DNA from: Phormidesmis sp. RL_2_1
GTDB lineage: Bacteria > Cyanobacteriota > Cyanobacteriia > Phormidesmidales > Phormidesmidaceae
Assembly: GCA_012033015.1 (NCBI GenBank)
Contig: JAAUPS010000018.1
Span: 1 to 36,656 of the forward strand
DNA length: 36,656 nt
Direction of reading: 5' to 3'
Shown here: positions 11,096 through 22,657 of the stretch, in pieces
Numbering within the stretch: position 1 is the stretch's first letter
Layout: the number at the start of each line of letters is the position of its first letter
Program-made: the position numbers and the translations under genes
The notes under the pieces: generated by a model
The model's input: only the letters and a program-made list of their open reading frames with translations
Told to the model about the DNA's origin: nothing
Database searches by the model: none

Positions 11096-12970
11096 CTACT
11101 CAGAAAGTGCGCCCAATACGGCATGGTTATAAATAATTCGCCCTGGTGTTGTCTCCACATATTGAGAGATCATCTGGCCTAATTCGTCTTCTCTGACTCG
11201 GCGAAACTTATATATCTTGGTAGTGACACCGCTATCGTCGGTACTTACTTCTTTAGGCTCGCTGTCATCTTCGTCGGTTTCTACCTCGCCTTCAAAACGA
11301 AGCCATACCTTGGCATGGAGATCCACAAGGCCTTGTTCGTAGGCCGCGATCGCATCTTCCATATTGGCAAAGTAGCGGCCAGCTCCAGCCTGCTTACCCG
11401 GATTGTCCGCCGTCAGGTAATAGCAGCCCAGCACCATATCCTGACTCGGCGTAATAATCGGTCGTCCGGTCGCGGGCGAAAGAATATTATTAGACGCCAG
11501 CATCAGCAATCGCGCTTCCGACTGCGCCTCTAACGATAGCGGCACATGCACCGCCATTTGGTCACCGTCAAAGTCAGCGTTAAACGCCGGACACACCAGC
11601 GGATGCAGTTGAATAGCACGGCCTTCCACCATAATTGGTTCAAAGGCTTGAATCCCCAAACGGTGAAGAGTTGGCGCTCGGTTAAGCATCACAGGATGGC
11701 TTTCAATAACTTCCTCTAGCACTTCCCACACACTCGGATCACTGCGCTGGATCAGTTTTTTGGCGGCCTTAATGTTATTCACTAAGCCCTGACGAATTAA
11801 CCGATGAATCACAAATGGCTGAAACAGCTCAATCGCCATCTCACGCGGTAAACCACACTGGTGAATCTTCAGATTCGGGCCTACCACAATGACAGAACGC
11901 CCCGAATAATCAACCCGCTTACCCAGCAAATTTTGCCGGAACCGGCCTTGCTTACCTTCAATAATGTCCGACAAAGACTTTAGCGGTCGGTTGTTAGCCC
12001 CTACCACCGTGCGACCACGGCGACCATTATCAATCAGAGCATCCACCGCCTCCTGCAGCATCCGTTTCTCATTGCGGACAATAATCTCAGGGGCCAAAAT
12101 TTCCTGCAGCCGGGCCAAACGATTATTACGGTTGATCACCCGCCGATACAAATCGTTCAAATCAGAGGTAGCAAAGCGGCCCCCATCTAGCTGCACCATC
12201 GGCCGCAAATCCGGCGGAATGACTGGAATCACATCCAGCACCATCCAAGCGGGCTGAGACCCTGTCGCAATAAAGTTATCAATCACCCGTAGGCGCTTAA
12301 TGAGCTTGGCACGCTTTTGACCTTTCGAGGTCGAAATCGCATCCCGCAACTGCTCAGCCGTCTCTTCCAACTGCAGATCCTCTAGCAGCCGCTTCAGCGC
12401 TTCTGCACCGATACCAACTTCAATCCCTGCTAGCTGAGAATCCTCGTCATATAGCTGATCTTCAATCTCCATCCACTGATCTTCACTCAGCAGTTGCTTG
12501 TAAGCAAGATTGTCCGCATTACCCGGATCGAGCACAACATAAGCATTGAAATAAACAATTTGCTCCACATCCCTCAGCGGCATGTCCAGCAAAATTGCAA
12601 TGTAGCTCGGAATACCCTTGAGATACCACACATGGGCAACCGGTGCAGCCAGCTTAATATAGCCCATCCGATGACGGCGAACCCGCGATTCAGTCACTTC
12701 TACGCCACAGCGCTCACATACAATCCCACGATGGCGCACCCGCTTGTACTTGCCACAGTGACATTCCCAATCCTTCGCAGGGCCAAAAATCCGCTCACAA
12801 AACAGCCCATCCATTTCTGGCTTAAGCGTTCTGTAGTTAATCGTTTCTGGCTTCGTGACTTCTCCGACCACCGTGCCGTTTGGCAACGTCCGCTCACCCC
12901 AATCACGAATTCGCTCTGGTGACGCTAGGCCGATTTTGACATAGTCAAACCGCTGTTCTACTTTCGGCAT
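11096..12970 (-). CDS. rpoC1: RNA polymerase gamma subunit RpoC1
   Basis: N-terminal part of the split beta' subunit, holding the active-site Mg2+. 624 residues, complete. It begins [20 protein letters not shown]. The zinc-binding cysteines are Cys70, Cys72, Cys85 and Cys88 (CHCGKY, CERCG). The absolutely conserved catalytic motif [16 protein letters not shown] starts at Asn464, with Asp466, Asp468 and Asp470 as metal ligands. [15 protein letters not shown] is also intact. No frameshift, unlike its two operon neighbours. The rpoB-rpoC1 spacer is 228 nt and the rpoC1-rpoC2 spacer 174 nt, which is long for co-transcribed genes. Confidence 0.98.
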   Translation of the reverse strand: MPKVEQRFDYVKIGLASPERIRDWGERTLPNGTVVGEVTKPETINYRTLKPEMDGLFCERIFGPAKDWECHCGKYKRVRHRGIVCERCGVEVTESRVRRHRMGYIKLAAPVAHVWYLKGIPSYIAILLDMPLRDVEQIVYFNAYVVLDPGNADNLAYKQLLSEDQWMEIEDQLYDEDSQLAGIEVGIGAEALKRLLEDLQLEETAEQLRDAISTSKGQKRAKLIKRLRVIDNFIATGSQPAWMVLDVIPVIPPDLRPMVQLDGGRFATSDLNDLYRRVINRNNRLARLQEILAPEIIVRNEKRMLQEAVDALIDNGRRGRTVVGANNRPLKSLSDIIEGKQGRFRQNLLGKRVDYSGRSVIVVGPNLKIHQCGLPREMAIELFQPFVIHRLIRQGLVNNIKAAKKLIQRSDPSVWEVLEEVIESHPVMLNRAPTLHRLGIQAFEPIMVEGRAIQLHPLVCPAFNADFDGDQMAVHVPLSLEAQSEARLLMLASNNILSPATGRPIITPSQDMVLGCYYLTADNPGKQAGAGRYFANMEDAIAAYEQGLVDLHAKVWLRFEGEVETDEDDSEPKEVSTDDSGVTTKIYKFRRVREDELGQMISQYVETTPGRIIYNHAVLGALSE

Positions 12971-13198
12971 CCTTTGTTTATTCCTTTAAAACTTGACGTG
13001 AGTTCTCAACACTTTCGAAAGCTTTGAAACTTGCTGCCCTAGGTTGTGGCATCAGAAGATAGGGCAGCAGCAACCATCTGTATCAAAGCCGTACATTGCG
13101 CTCGCTCAGTGACCAACAACCTTTGAAACCATCGCCCTAGCCACATTACTCGTCACATTAATCGACACAGTCGATCGACCAGCGGGCGGAGCGAAGAC

Positions 13199-16100
13199 CT
13201 ATATGGGCGGCTGCATTGCTTGCATCTCACCCATAGGAGATTGTTCTGCCAACGGTTCCTCGCGAGCAACCGATTCGTAGGTCGGCCTTGAAGGCGTTCT
13301 GCGATTGCCCACATCTGCCATCAAATCAATCTCGCTATCACGGCTCGTACCATCTTCTTGGGTTTCTAGCTTATGCACAGCAATGTCTAAGCACAGCGAC
13401 TGCAGCTCTCGCATCAGCACTTTAAAGGATTCAGGCGTACCAGGTCGCGGAATAGCCTTGCCCTTAACGATCGCATTGAGCGCTTCGTTACGACCCTGCA
13501 TATCGTCAGATTTCACCGTCAGCAACTCTTGCAAAATGTAGGCTGCACCAAAGGCTTCTAAAGCCCAAACTTCCATCTCACCAAAACGCTGACCACCCTG
13601 CTGAGCTTTACCGCCTAGGGGCTGCTGAGTGACCAAAGAGTAGGGGCCTGTAGAGCGCGCGTGGATTTTATCATCCACTAAGTGAACCAGCTTCAGCATA
13701 TAAGATTGGCCCACCGTCACCTCTTGATCAAACGGCTCACCGGAACGGCCATCGTAGAGCTGAATTTTACCGGGATTATCTGGGTTAAAGACCCAGTCTT
13801 TACCCGTCGCTTCTCGCGCCTCCTTCATTTTCCCGTGGGTGGTTTCTAAAGAGGCTTCTTCGCCATACATTTCATCAAACGGCGTGACCTTAAATCGAGC
13901 ATTCAAGTTCTGCCCTGCCCAACCCAGCAGACACTCAAACACCTGGCCTACGTTCATCCGAGAAGGCACACCTAGGGGATTAAGGACGATGTCAATGGGC
14001 GTACCATCCGGCAAATAAGGCATGTCTTCCACCGGCAAAATTCGGGAAATAATCCCTTTGTTACCGTGACGGCCTGCCATTTTGTCACCGACTTGAATCT
14101 TGCGCTTTTGAGCGACATACACACGCACCACCATGTTGGCACCCGGCGGCAGTTCATCCCCCTGCTCTCGGGTAAATACACGGACATCAACCACCCGGCC
14201 TTTTTCCCCATTTGGCACCCGCAGGGAATTATCGCGAACATCTCGCGCTTTTTCTCCAAAAATGGCCCGCAGCAGCTTCTCTTCAGGGGGTTGGTCAGAT
14301 TCACCTTTTGGCGTCACCTTCCCCACCAAAATTTCACCGGAGCTGACCCAAGCGCCAATCCGAATGATGCCTGTTTCATCAAGTTGCCTGAGGGCATCTT
14401 CACCGACATTAGGAATTTCTCGCGTAATTTCTTCCGGGCCAAGCTTGGTTTGACGCGCCTCAATTTCATATTTTTCAATGTGAATGGAGGTATATACATC
14501 CTCGTAAACCAGCCGCTCACTGAGCAAGATGGCATCCTCGTAGTTGTAGCCCTCCCAAGGCATATACGTAATCAGCACGTTCTGGCCCAGAGCGATTTCA
14601 CCGCCCTCTGTCGCAGAACCATCTGCCATCACCTGACCAGCAACGACTTCGTCACCTTCATAAATCAAAGGTCGCTGATTCAAGCAGGTGTCTTGGTTAG
14701 AGCGCTGATATTTTTGCAGTTCGTAGGTGTGGGTGTTACCTTCTGGATCACGCACTTTAATCCAGTTCGCATCTAGGTAGGTCACCACGCCATCTGTCCG
14801 GCTGATAATCACCATACCTGAGTCGCGCGCTGCCTGAGCTTCTAGCCCTGTACCCACCAACGCCCGCTCAGGACGCAACAGAGGCACGGCCTGACGCTGC
14901 ATGTTCGAGCCCATCAAAGCTCGGTTGGCATCGTCATGCTCTAGGAAGGGTATCAAAGAGGTCGCTACCGAGATAATCTGGACTGGCGATACAGCGACAT
15001 AGTCCACTTCTTTTGGCGTGGTCACGGTAAAATCTTGGCGATAGCGCACTGGCACCGTCTCACCCAAAATATTATTGTTGGCATCAATGGGAACATCCCC
15101 TGGAGCCACACGCAAATCATCTTCTTCATCAGCGGTCATATATACCGCAGGTTTATCTTTGATGATCTGACCATTCACGACCGGGAAAAAAGGTGTCTCA
15201 ATAAAGCCGAAGTCATTCACCCGAGCGTGAGTTGCCAAAGAGCCAATCAAACCAGCATTGGGGCCTTCAGGTGTTTCAATCGGACAAATCCGACCATGGT
15301 GAGAAGGATGGATATCGCGGACAGCAAAACCCGCCCGCTCACGGGTCAAGCCACCTGGGCCAAGCGCACTAATCCGGCGCTTATGCGTTAGCTCAGCGAG
15401 TGGATTGGTTTGATCCATAAATTGCGATAGCTGACTAGAGCCAAAAACTCCTTGATAGCAGCGACGAGCGGTTTGGGGTTCACTAAAGATGCCGGCGTGA
15501 GAGAATCGGCATCAGAAACCGTCATACGCTCGCGGATGATGCGCTCTAGTCGATTCAGACCAACGCGTACTTGGTTTTGGAGCAACTCACCGACTGAGCG
15601 CACTCGGCGATTACCCAAGTGATCAATGTCATCGGGATTACCAATGTCAAACTCTAGATTGATCAGGTAGTCAATCGCAGCGACGATGTCTTGTGGGGTT
15701 AAGACCCTAGTAAATTCAGGAATATTCAGACGAAGTTTACGATTGAGCTTATGACGGCCAACCTTCCCAAGGTCATAGCGCTTAGGATCAAAAAACCTGG
15801 AATCCAGCAGTTGCTGTCCGCCATTGACAGTGGGCGGCTCACCGGGACGCAGCTTACGGTACAGCTCTAATAGGGCCTCTTCTTCACTAAATTGACCCTC
15901 TTTTTCAATCGTCTTTTGGAAGTACTCAGGGTGACGCAGCGAATCAAAGATTTCGCTATCACTCAGTCCTAGAGCTTTGAGCAACACTTGAGCAGAAAGC
16001 TTACGTGTTTTATCAATACGAACCCACACCAAGTCGTTCTTATCGGTTTCAAACTTTAACCATGCACCCCGGTTGGGGATCAAGTTGGCGGTATAGGTAC

Positions 16101-16587
16101 GACGACCATGCTTATCCGTTTCGGCTTTGTAATAAACGCCAGGACTACGCACAATTTGGTTGACAATGACTCGCTCAGCGCCGTTGATGATGAAAGTACC
16201 GCGATCGGTCATCAAGGGCAAATCGCCGATGAAAACCTCCTGCTCTTTGATTTCACCGGTCTCTTTGTTAATCAAGCGCGTGGGGACATACATCTGTACT
16301 GAGTAGGTGCTGTCTCGTCGCTTGGCCTCATCGACCATATATTTAGGAGCCTTGAGACGATAGTCCTTACCTAGAAAATGCAGCTCAAGTTTACCGGTAT
16401 AGTCAGTAATCGGCGAAAAGCTCTCCAGTTCTTCAACTAGCCCTTCCGACAAGAACCAACGGAAACTTGCCCGCTGAATTTCAACGAGATCAGGCAATAG
16501 GTGAACAGGTGTCTTAGTGGCACCAGGATTAATGACGGCAGCAGGGTTAGTCGTGGGTTCAACGGTGGCCAGGATAGAGTCAGTCAT
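13199..16587 (-). CDS. rpoB: RNA polymerase beta subunit, apparent 1-nt deletion
   Basis: The start at 16587 ([13 protein letters not shown]) has GAGGA 7 nt upstream on the minus strand; a TTG 12 nt earlier is less likely. The first frame runs to [15 protein letters not shown], where homologues have [18 protein letters not shown]. The second frame begins [20 protein letters not shown]. The coding strand has five T at 15443-15447 where six are needed; adding one restores [11 protein letters not shown] and a protein of ~1129 residues, normal for cyanobacteria. The rifampicin-site region ([18 protein letters not shown]), [15 protein letters not shown] and [10 protein letters not shown] are all present. 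The shift falls in a homopolymer inside an essential gene, so sequencing error or transcriptional slippage is more likely than loss of function. Confidence 0.95.
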
Positions 16588-16746
16588 TCGTTTCCTCAAA
16601 GTCGCGCCGAGCAGGGCAAACGTTTAGACAGCAGGGTGTAAGAAAGCACATTTCAAAGTTGTGCTAGATGGGGGGAGCTATGGACAGAAAATCATAGTTT
16701 TAAGCGTCTCTAGGCGAATAGGCAAGAAATTTAAGGAGGCGAAAAG

Positions 16747-16766
16747 GCTAGGGCGAACACCCTAGC
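16747..16766 (-). promoter_or_regulatory. Hairpin in the rpoB leader, possible attenuator
   Basis: GCTAGGG and CCCTAGC pair perfectly around a 6-nt loop. On the minus strand CTTTTCG follows, giving a weak terminator-like shape ~160 nt before rpoB. Confidence 0.4.
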
Positions 16767-17190
16767 TGAGCATAAAACCTCTATGAGGGGAAAATTTCTG
16801 TTGCCTGACTGCCTGCTGGCCCATATCGAATTTGGCCATGTTAAAAATTCTAAACTCACTCGTATCTGAGAAGGAAAGTTAGGAAATCTCAAAAGTAATC
16901 GCAGTGTATGATTGACTGGTATAGAGGGGAAAGCAGCGCTGAGCGATCGCACGCAAACAGTGCAGCAAACGCAAAACTAAAGATAAATAGGGTGCCTAAA
17001 GCCCTGTCTGACAGGCAATTGAGAGTCCATCCTAAATAGCAACCTATAAACGGCATGGGGCAAAGTCAAAGCAAAAATAAGGCGCAAGAGATATAACAGT
17101 ATTTTTTCGCTTATCCATCATAATCTAAACGTGGATCTTAAAAACATCAGATTGTCAAGATAGTCACTGACCCGCTTAGCCAATGCTCAC

Positions 17191-17214
17191 GTTCGATAGC
17201 GTTCGATAGCGTTC
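17191..17214. repeat. 10-bp tandem duplication
   Basis: GTTCGATAGC twice in succession plus a partial third GTTC, downstream of tatD. Confidence 0.85.
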
Positions 17215-17309
17215 TCTTGGGGTAAGCATCTTAAAGATGATCTACTTTATCGGTGGTTCTTATCGAGTGGCTCTTGCGACTAGAGCGCTCTCAGCCATCA
17301 AATCTTGAC

Positions 17310-18107
17310 TCAAACTTCAATGGGCTCAAGCGGCAGTTGAAAAAGCCTTTGAGCATTTTGAGTCGTTTGTATGGCTAGTTCGGGCAAAGAAACGCCACGG
17401 AGGTTAGCGACATACTCAGCAACGTGGTAAACGAAAGCAGGCTGATTACGCTTTTCCTTACGCTTGGGCACAGGCGAGAGGAAAGGACAATCCGTTTCGA
17501 TTAAGATGCGATCACTGGGCACCATCTGCGCTGAGGCTTGCACTTCAAGCGCACTTTTAAAGGTAACAATGCCGCTGAAGCTGATAAAAAAGCCCAGATC
17601 CAAAAATATTTGAGTGTCTTTTGGATTGCCTGTCCAACAGTGCATGACACCTGCGACAGGGCCATGCACTTGCCAAAACTCCGTCAGTATCTGAGCCATT
17701 TCTTCAGCAGCCTCTCGACAGTGAATAATCACTGGCAAATTCAGTACCTTAGCTACTTCCAATTGAGCGAGAAAGGCCTGCTTTTGCATTGGCTTGTTCT
17801 TGGCCTTGAAAAAATCTAAGCCAATTTCACCGATAGCCACAACTTTGGGCTCAGAAGCTGCCAGCCGGGAAATTTGCTCAGCCGTATCGCTTTCCCACTT
17901 GTCCATGTCTAGGGGGTGAAGCCCGACAGCCATAGATATTTCCGGATAGCGTTGAGCGATCGCCCGAATTTTCTCAAATTCACCGGGATACACGCAAGAG
18001 TGCACCAAATGAGCAACACCAGCTTTACGCCAAGCTTGGGCAACCTCGTCTCTGTCGGCATCAAAAGCGTCAAAATTGAGGTGAACGTGAGTATCGACTA
18101 AGCGCAT
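17310..18107 (-). CDS. tatD: TatD-family metal-dependent DNase
   Basis: 265 residues from the ATG at 18107 ([20 protein letters not shown]). A TTG 42 nt upstream extends the frame but lies outside the family's conserved N-terminus. Metal ligands of the TIM-barrel amidohydrolase fold are visible: His7 and His9 (THVHL), Glu94 (GEIGLDFF), His129 (VIIHCREA), His156 (GVMHCWTG) and Asp206 ([11 protein letters not shown]). Family members are 3'-5' DNases/RNases used in DNA repair and nucleic-acid turnover. The position between rpsT and rpoB is conserved in cyanobacteria. Confidence 0.95.
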   Translation of the reverse strand: MRLVDTHVHLNFDAFDADRDEVAQAWRKAGVAHLVHSCVYPGEFEKIRAIAQRYPEISMAVGLHPLDMDKWESDTAEQISRLAASEPKVVAIGEIGLDFFKAKNKPMQKQAFLAQLEVAKVLNLPVIIHCREAAEEMAQILTEFWQVHGPVAGVMHCWTGNPKDTQIFLDLGFFISFSGIVTFKSALEVQASAQMVPSDRILIETDCPFLSPVPKRKEKRNQPAFVYHVAEYVANLRGVSLPELAIQTTQNAQRLFQLPLEPIEV

Positions 18108-18247
18108 AACTCCAGCTAAAACCTCAGTTAAACAAAATCTACTAAACAAAATCTACGGAAAGATGACCGCCAAACCAACAGTTGATCATGGTCGATCTAG
18201 CACGTTCCACCAGCACTTCTCCAAACCCCGATATCTCAGCTAAATCC

Positions 18248-18306
18248 CAGCTAAGCACTTCGCAGCCAAGCATTTCGCAGCCAAGCATTTCGCAGCCAAG
18301 CACTTG

Positions 18307-18307
<1 letters not shown>
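18248..18307. repeat. 15-bp tandem repeat, four copies
   Basis: Unit CAGCCAAGCATTTCG; two copies are exact and the flanking two differ by a few bases. It ends in the rpsT stop codon and fills part of the rpsT-tatD spacer. Confidence 0.92.
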
Positions 18308-18997
<690 letters not shown>

Positions 18998-20299
18998 ATG
19001 CTGCGAATTATCCATCAGCTAGGTGACGCTAGAGCAGAGCTACGACGCATTTGTAGTCGCACCCATGACGCCCAAGTCACCGAAAAAGAAGCCATTGTTC
19101 GCGACATTATCGAAGCGGTACGGCTAAAAGGTGACGAAGCGTTGCTGCACTACACCGAAAAATTTGACCATCAGAAGCTCACTGCCAAAACCTTAAAAGT
19201 AGATGGCGCACAGCTAGATGCGGCCTACCAGCAAATTTCACAGGGATTACTCAAAGCTATTCAAAACGCCTGCAAAAATATTGAAAAATTCCATCGGCAG
19301 CGCTTACCCCAAAGCTGGGTCAGCTTCGAAGATAATGGCGTTGTCCTAGGTAAGCGATACAACGCTGTCGCTAAAGCAGGAATCTATGTCCCCGGTGGGC
19401 GAGCAAGCTATCCGAGCACAGTGATGATGAATGCCATTCCAGCTCGCGTAGCTGGGGTTTCTCGAATTGTGATGGTCACGCCTATCGGAGCTGACGGTCA
19501 CTTGAGTCCGGCCGTTTTAGTTGCAGCTCAAGAATCAGGTATTCAGGAAATTTATCAAATCGGTGGAGCACAGGCGATCGCTGCACTGGCTTACGGTACG
19601 GCTACAATTCCAAATGTCGATGTCATCACTGGCCCTGGCAATATCTATGTCACACTGGCCAAAAAGCAAGTGTATGGCATCGTTGGCATTGACTCTCTAG
19701 CAGGCCCATCAGAGGTTCTCATCATTGCCGATCACACGGCTAACCCGGTGCATGTCGCTGCCGATCTATTGGCGCAGGCAGAACACGATCCATTGGCAGC
19801 CGCAATTTTAATTACCACATCTGAAGCCATAGCTCAGGCCGTAGCCTTGGAAATAGAACGGCAGCTTAAAAACCATCCTCGGCAAGTCCTGAGCGAAAAG
19901 GCGATCGCCCATTACGGCCTAGCCATCGTTGTAGAAAACCTAGAAACCGCCGCCCAACTATCCGATATATTTGCCCCAGAGCACCTAGAGTTAGAAATCG
20001 AATCTCCTTGGGACTTACTACCCCTGATTCACCAAGCAGGTGCCATTTTTCTCGGCCATGACACCCCAGAAGCCGTAGGTGACTACTTAGCTGGCCCCAA
20101 CCACACCCTTCCGACCTCAGGCGCAGCCCGTTATGCATCGCCGCTGAGCACCGAAACGTTCATCAAACATACCAGCCTCATCCAGTACAGCCGATTGGCC
20201 CTAGCCGATGTCGCTGCAGATATTAATGCACTCACAGAGGCAGAAGGATTGCCTTCCCATGGAGATTCCGTTCGCTTACGCACAGAAAACCCATCATGA
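18998..20299 (+). CDS. hisD: Histidinol dehydrogenase
   Basis: Last step of histidine synthesis: NAD- and zinc-dependent oxidation of L-histidinol to L-histidine. 433 residues, full length. Zinc ligands by family position are Gln260 and His263 (AQAEHDP), Asp362 (EAVGDYLAGPNH) and His421 (HGDSVR). The catalytic pair is Glu328-His329 (FAPEHLELE). The signature GPGNIYVTLAKKQVYG and the nucleotide region YVPGGRASYPSTV are intact. No Shine-Dalgarno precedes the ATG. No other his gene lies nearby, as is usual in cyanobacteria where histidine genes are scattered. Confidence 0.97.
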   Translation: MLRIIHQLGDARAELRRICSRTHDAQVTEKEAIVRDIIEAVRLKGDEALLHYTEKFDHQKLTAKTLKVDGAQLDAAYQQISQGLLKAIQNACKNIEKFHRQRLPQSWVSFEDNGVVLGKRYNAVAKAGIYVPGGRASYPSTVMMNAIPARVAGVSRIVMVTPIGADGHLSPAVLVAAQESGIQEIYQIGGAQAIAALAYGTATIPNVDVITGPGNIYVTLAKKQVYGIVGIDSLAGPSEVLIIADHTANPVHVAADLLAQAEHDPLAAAILITTSEAIAQAVALEIERQLKNHPRQVLSEKAIAHYGLAIVVENLETAAQLSDIFAPEHLELEIESPWDLLPLIHQAGAIFLGHDTPEAVGDYLAGPNHTLPTSGAARYASPLSTETFIKHTSLIQYSRLALADVAADINALTEAEGLPSHGDSVRLRTENPS

Positions 20300-20311
20300 G
20301 AACCGCACCGC

Positions 20312-20902
20312 TCAGATACAAACCTGCAAGGGCACCACGGTCTCTGCATAAGTTTTCTGCCCACTCAAGGTACGCGTCAAAAAATATAAAGGCAAAGGCT
20401 CTTGTAAGCGGATGGTCAATTGCGGAATAGATACTAATGTGGCTTGCTCACCAACATGTATCCTTTTTCGGCATTGATACCTTTCGTCCATTGGCACTGA
20501 ATGAGCGTACATAACCATCTGTGCAGTCGAAAACACCCAATACTCAGCAATACCCGCTTGGGCATAAACCTGGCTGTTATCTTGTGCCTGATTGCTGATA
20601 TGTAATACCCATCGAATTAGGGCGTTTGGCGATTGACTATCATGGATACAACCATGCTCAACAATGGCTAAACTCTGCGGCAAAGAGAGGGTTGTCTCAG
20701 GGTTTAGCCGACGACATTCTTGGTCAGAAGACAAAAGCGCTATCAGCTCTAAAGGCCCAGACCATCCTTGGTTCACTAGCACAATTTCAAACCAGTTTGG
20801 CGTGAGTGAACTGGCCATTTGCGGCAGGCCGTGGCGTTGAAACGCTTGCTGAATCTGATATCGCAACACATGCATTTGTCTGCTAATCGACAGCACCATC
20901 AT
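20312..20902 (-). CDS. Degenerate Uma2-like (DUF820) protein
   Basis: 196 residues. The segment VYAQAGIAEYWVF closely resembles the Uma2/DUF820 signature (Y-x-x-AG-[VI]-x-EYW-[IV]-[VF]) of PD-(D/E)XK-fold proteins that are abundant in cyanobacteria. The rest is divergent: the usual Lys shortly before that signature is absent (QDNSQVYAQ), and the expected Asp/Glu strand (P-D-L-V-V-E-V) is not recognisable. If it is of the family, it is probably catalytically dead or a decaying copy. It converges on hisD with only 12 nt between stop codons. No function can be assigned. Confidence 0.55.
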   Translation of the reverse strand: MMVLSISRQMHVLRYQIQQAFQRHGLPQMASSLTPNWFEIVLVNQGWSGPLELIALLSSDQECRRLNPETTLSLPQSLAIVEHGCIHDSQSPNALIRWVLHISNQAQDNSQVYAQAGIAEYWVFSTAQMVMYAHSVPMDERYQCRKRIHVGEQATLVSIPQLTIRLQEPLPLYFLTRTLSGQKTYAETVVPLQVCI

Positions 20903-20986
20903 CAGTTCATGGAATTGATAAACTCATTACACCACTTTCAGCCCATCAAATAGCGCACCAAATAACCCACCAAACAGACATTTCAC

Positions 20987-21071
20987 GAAGCCCAATCAAC
21001 CAAGCCCCAATCAACCAAGCTCAATCAACCCAGCTCAATCAACCAAGCTCAATCAACCAAGCTCAATCAGC
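20987..21071. repeat. 14-15-bp tandem repeat, six copies
   Basis: Unit AAGCTCAATCAACC with minor variants. The array runs from the Uma2-like gene's upstream side into the stop codon of the small unknown gene. Confidence 0.9.
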
Positions 21072-21354
21072 GAAGATGGTCAGGGTAGTCATCTAACAGA
21101 TCTTTATTTTCTGCGATCCATTTCACAATGGACTTAGCGATAGATGACTTCTGACGAAGCGCCCGCAGGGACTTTTCAAGATCTAACTCTTGAGCGGTTT
21201 CGGGATGGGATAAATCAAACATACCGGTTGCTACCAAGTCAACAATGCCAAATTCAGACTCCATATAGGTAAACGTATCGAGAAAAAACAGCGCACTCTC
21301 CCAACAAGGCGGATTGATCTTGAGTTCATCATCATTAGTCCACATTGTGTTCAC
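21067..21354 (-). CDS. Small unknown protein, 95 aa
   Basis: GTG start at 21354 (an ATG three codons later, MWTNDDELK, is equally possible). GAGGAG lies somewhat far upstream. The product is acidic, soluble, without Cys motifs or membrane segments: an N-terminal aromatic stretch (CWESALFFLDTFTYMESEFG) and a C-terminal charged helix ending ENKDLLDDYPDHLR. I do not recognise the family. The codon use and absence of competing frames suggest a real gene. Confidence 0.55.
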   Translation of the reverse strand: MNTMWTNDDELKINPPCWESALFFLDTFTYMESEFGIVDLVATGMFDLSHPETAQELDLEKSLRALRQKSSIAKSIVKWIAENKDLLDDYPDHLR

Positions 21355-21562
21355 GATGCTTATTTTTACTCCTCAGGCCAATAGGTAGCGATCATCACTG
21401 CAGGGGAATGTGCAAAGCAGACTTCCACCCCGATTAGCTATATGTGCCCACAGGCCAAATCCCCTTAAACACAGGCGCTTTCAGGTTCAGCGTTTATACC
21501 TCTGCCACTGACCCTAGGCCCAAATTTCAGCCTAACTACCTCAATAGAAACCACACATCTAT

Positions 21563-21592
21563 CAGAATGTATTCACACAGAATGTATTCACA
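21563..21592. repeat. 15-bp perfect tandem duplication
   Basis: CAGAATGTATTCACA twice in direct succession. Confidence 0.95.
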
Positions 21593-21624
21593 GCGGCTAT
21601 GACCTAAGCGCACTGTAGATAGTT

Positions 21625-21669
21625 CCAAATTAGATCGCTCCAAATTAGATCGCTCCAAATTAAATCGTT
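21625..21669. repeat. 15-bp tandem repeat, three copies
   Basis: CCAAATTAGATCGCT twice exactly, then CCAAATTAAATCGTT, and a decayed fourth start. Confidence 0.95.
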
Positions 21670-22657
21670 TCAAATTGCTCAGTCATGCCATCATCAACCC
21701 GCCATCCCTGATCAAATCGATGCCGTAGTGATTAAGCATTCGAGTTTTATGACTTTAATTTTTGGCCTAAACCGAATGACTGAAAAACAGTTGATATTCT
21801 AACAGTCTAATTAAGATAATTTGATGACTCAAGCGTTTGCTATTTAACCACTATATTCAAAATTTTCTTGATGCAAAAAGCCAACATACGCTCCTAACCA
21901 GACCATTCGGATTAATGGCTGCTTTGCAAAATATCAGCCAATCTGAATGGCTTAAGCAATCTGACAGATGCAATATTAAAAGCTTGAGTTTTATCTTTAA
22001 ATATGAGCTGCAAATCAAATAGAACAATATCACTCGATTGATCGCGAAGATCAACTGAGACAGCAAATATTCTCCCAGGCTTGATCGAGTTTTATACCGA
22101 TCCAGAGAGATCCGGAGATCTGCATAAAAATCAGCCAAATCGCTTAATTAAGAGCAAGATTAGTTGATATCTTGTCGCCATTACACCACAGTCTGCGTGG
22201 ATATACCGTGCGTGTTCTTGTAAACCCCGTATTCTTTAGGTACATATAGCGAGATCATCGGCTCAACATATCAAAGAGTATTGTTAGTAAGCGATTCATT
22301 TAAGTATTTGTGAGCAAGCCTTTTGAAAGATTAGCAAATCAACCTTTTTTGCTATTAAAAAATAGGTTTATCATCCCTGATTGTTTATTCCAAAAATTGT
22401 CTATCTTCTTATCAGAAGTTCGCTATAAAATGCGGTTTATCTAATCAATTTGTTTTGTTAATTAGCACGCTCAGTCGGGTTAAAGAGCAGACATGAACTG
22501 ACTAGAAAATGCTTTTTATTGGCTTCTGTGGGAGGACATGAAAGGTCGTTTCATAACTTTGCGCAGCGTTGGGCCTATAGCTAGAATCAACTGGCAGCCA
22601 TCCAGATTGAATAATAGCCAATCCAGCACGCGTACTTTTGCTAGGGGTGTTTTACTC

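Larger units (their letters stand above)
16588..17309. other. Long rpoB leader / tatD-rpoB spacer
   Basis: 722 nt with no convincing gene. It should contain the rpoB promoter and 5' leader. Visible are a perfect hairpin (16747-16766), a CCTC/GAGG hairpin next to it, and a 10-bp tandem duplication (17191-17214). On the minus strand TTGACA occurs near 17158, but no -10 element is at ideal spacing. Confidence 0.6.
21355..22657. other. Gene-poor, partly AT-rich spacer before the caspase gene
   Basis: About 1.3 kb. Frames of 61 and 93 codons at 21837-22138 on opposite strands overlap each other and look spurious. The first part holds two sets of 15-bp duplications (21563-21592, 21625-21669). From ~21740 to 22500 the sequence is clearly more AT-rich than its surroundings. 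The frame of the caspase gene is open back to an ATG at 22538. No tRNA or attachment-site repeat is visible. Confidence 0.6.

Noticed and set aside
16731-16952. 73-codon minus-strand frame upstream of rpoB
   Set aside because: It covers the leader hairpins, is unlike any family I know, and has no ribosome site.
20987-21071. CRISPR-like array
   Set aside because: The 14-15-bp units are directly adjacent with no spacers, so this is a simple tandem repeat.
21837-22138. Two overlapping short frames in the AT-rich spacer
   Set aside because: They overlap on opposite strands, lack ribosome sites and recognisable motifs, and are expected by chance in such sequence.
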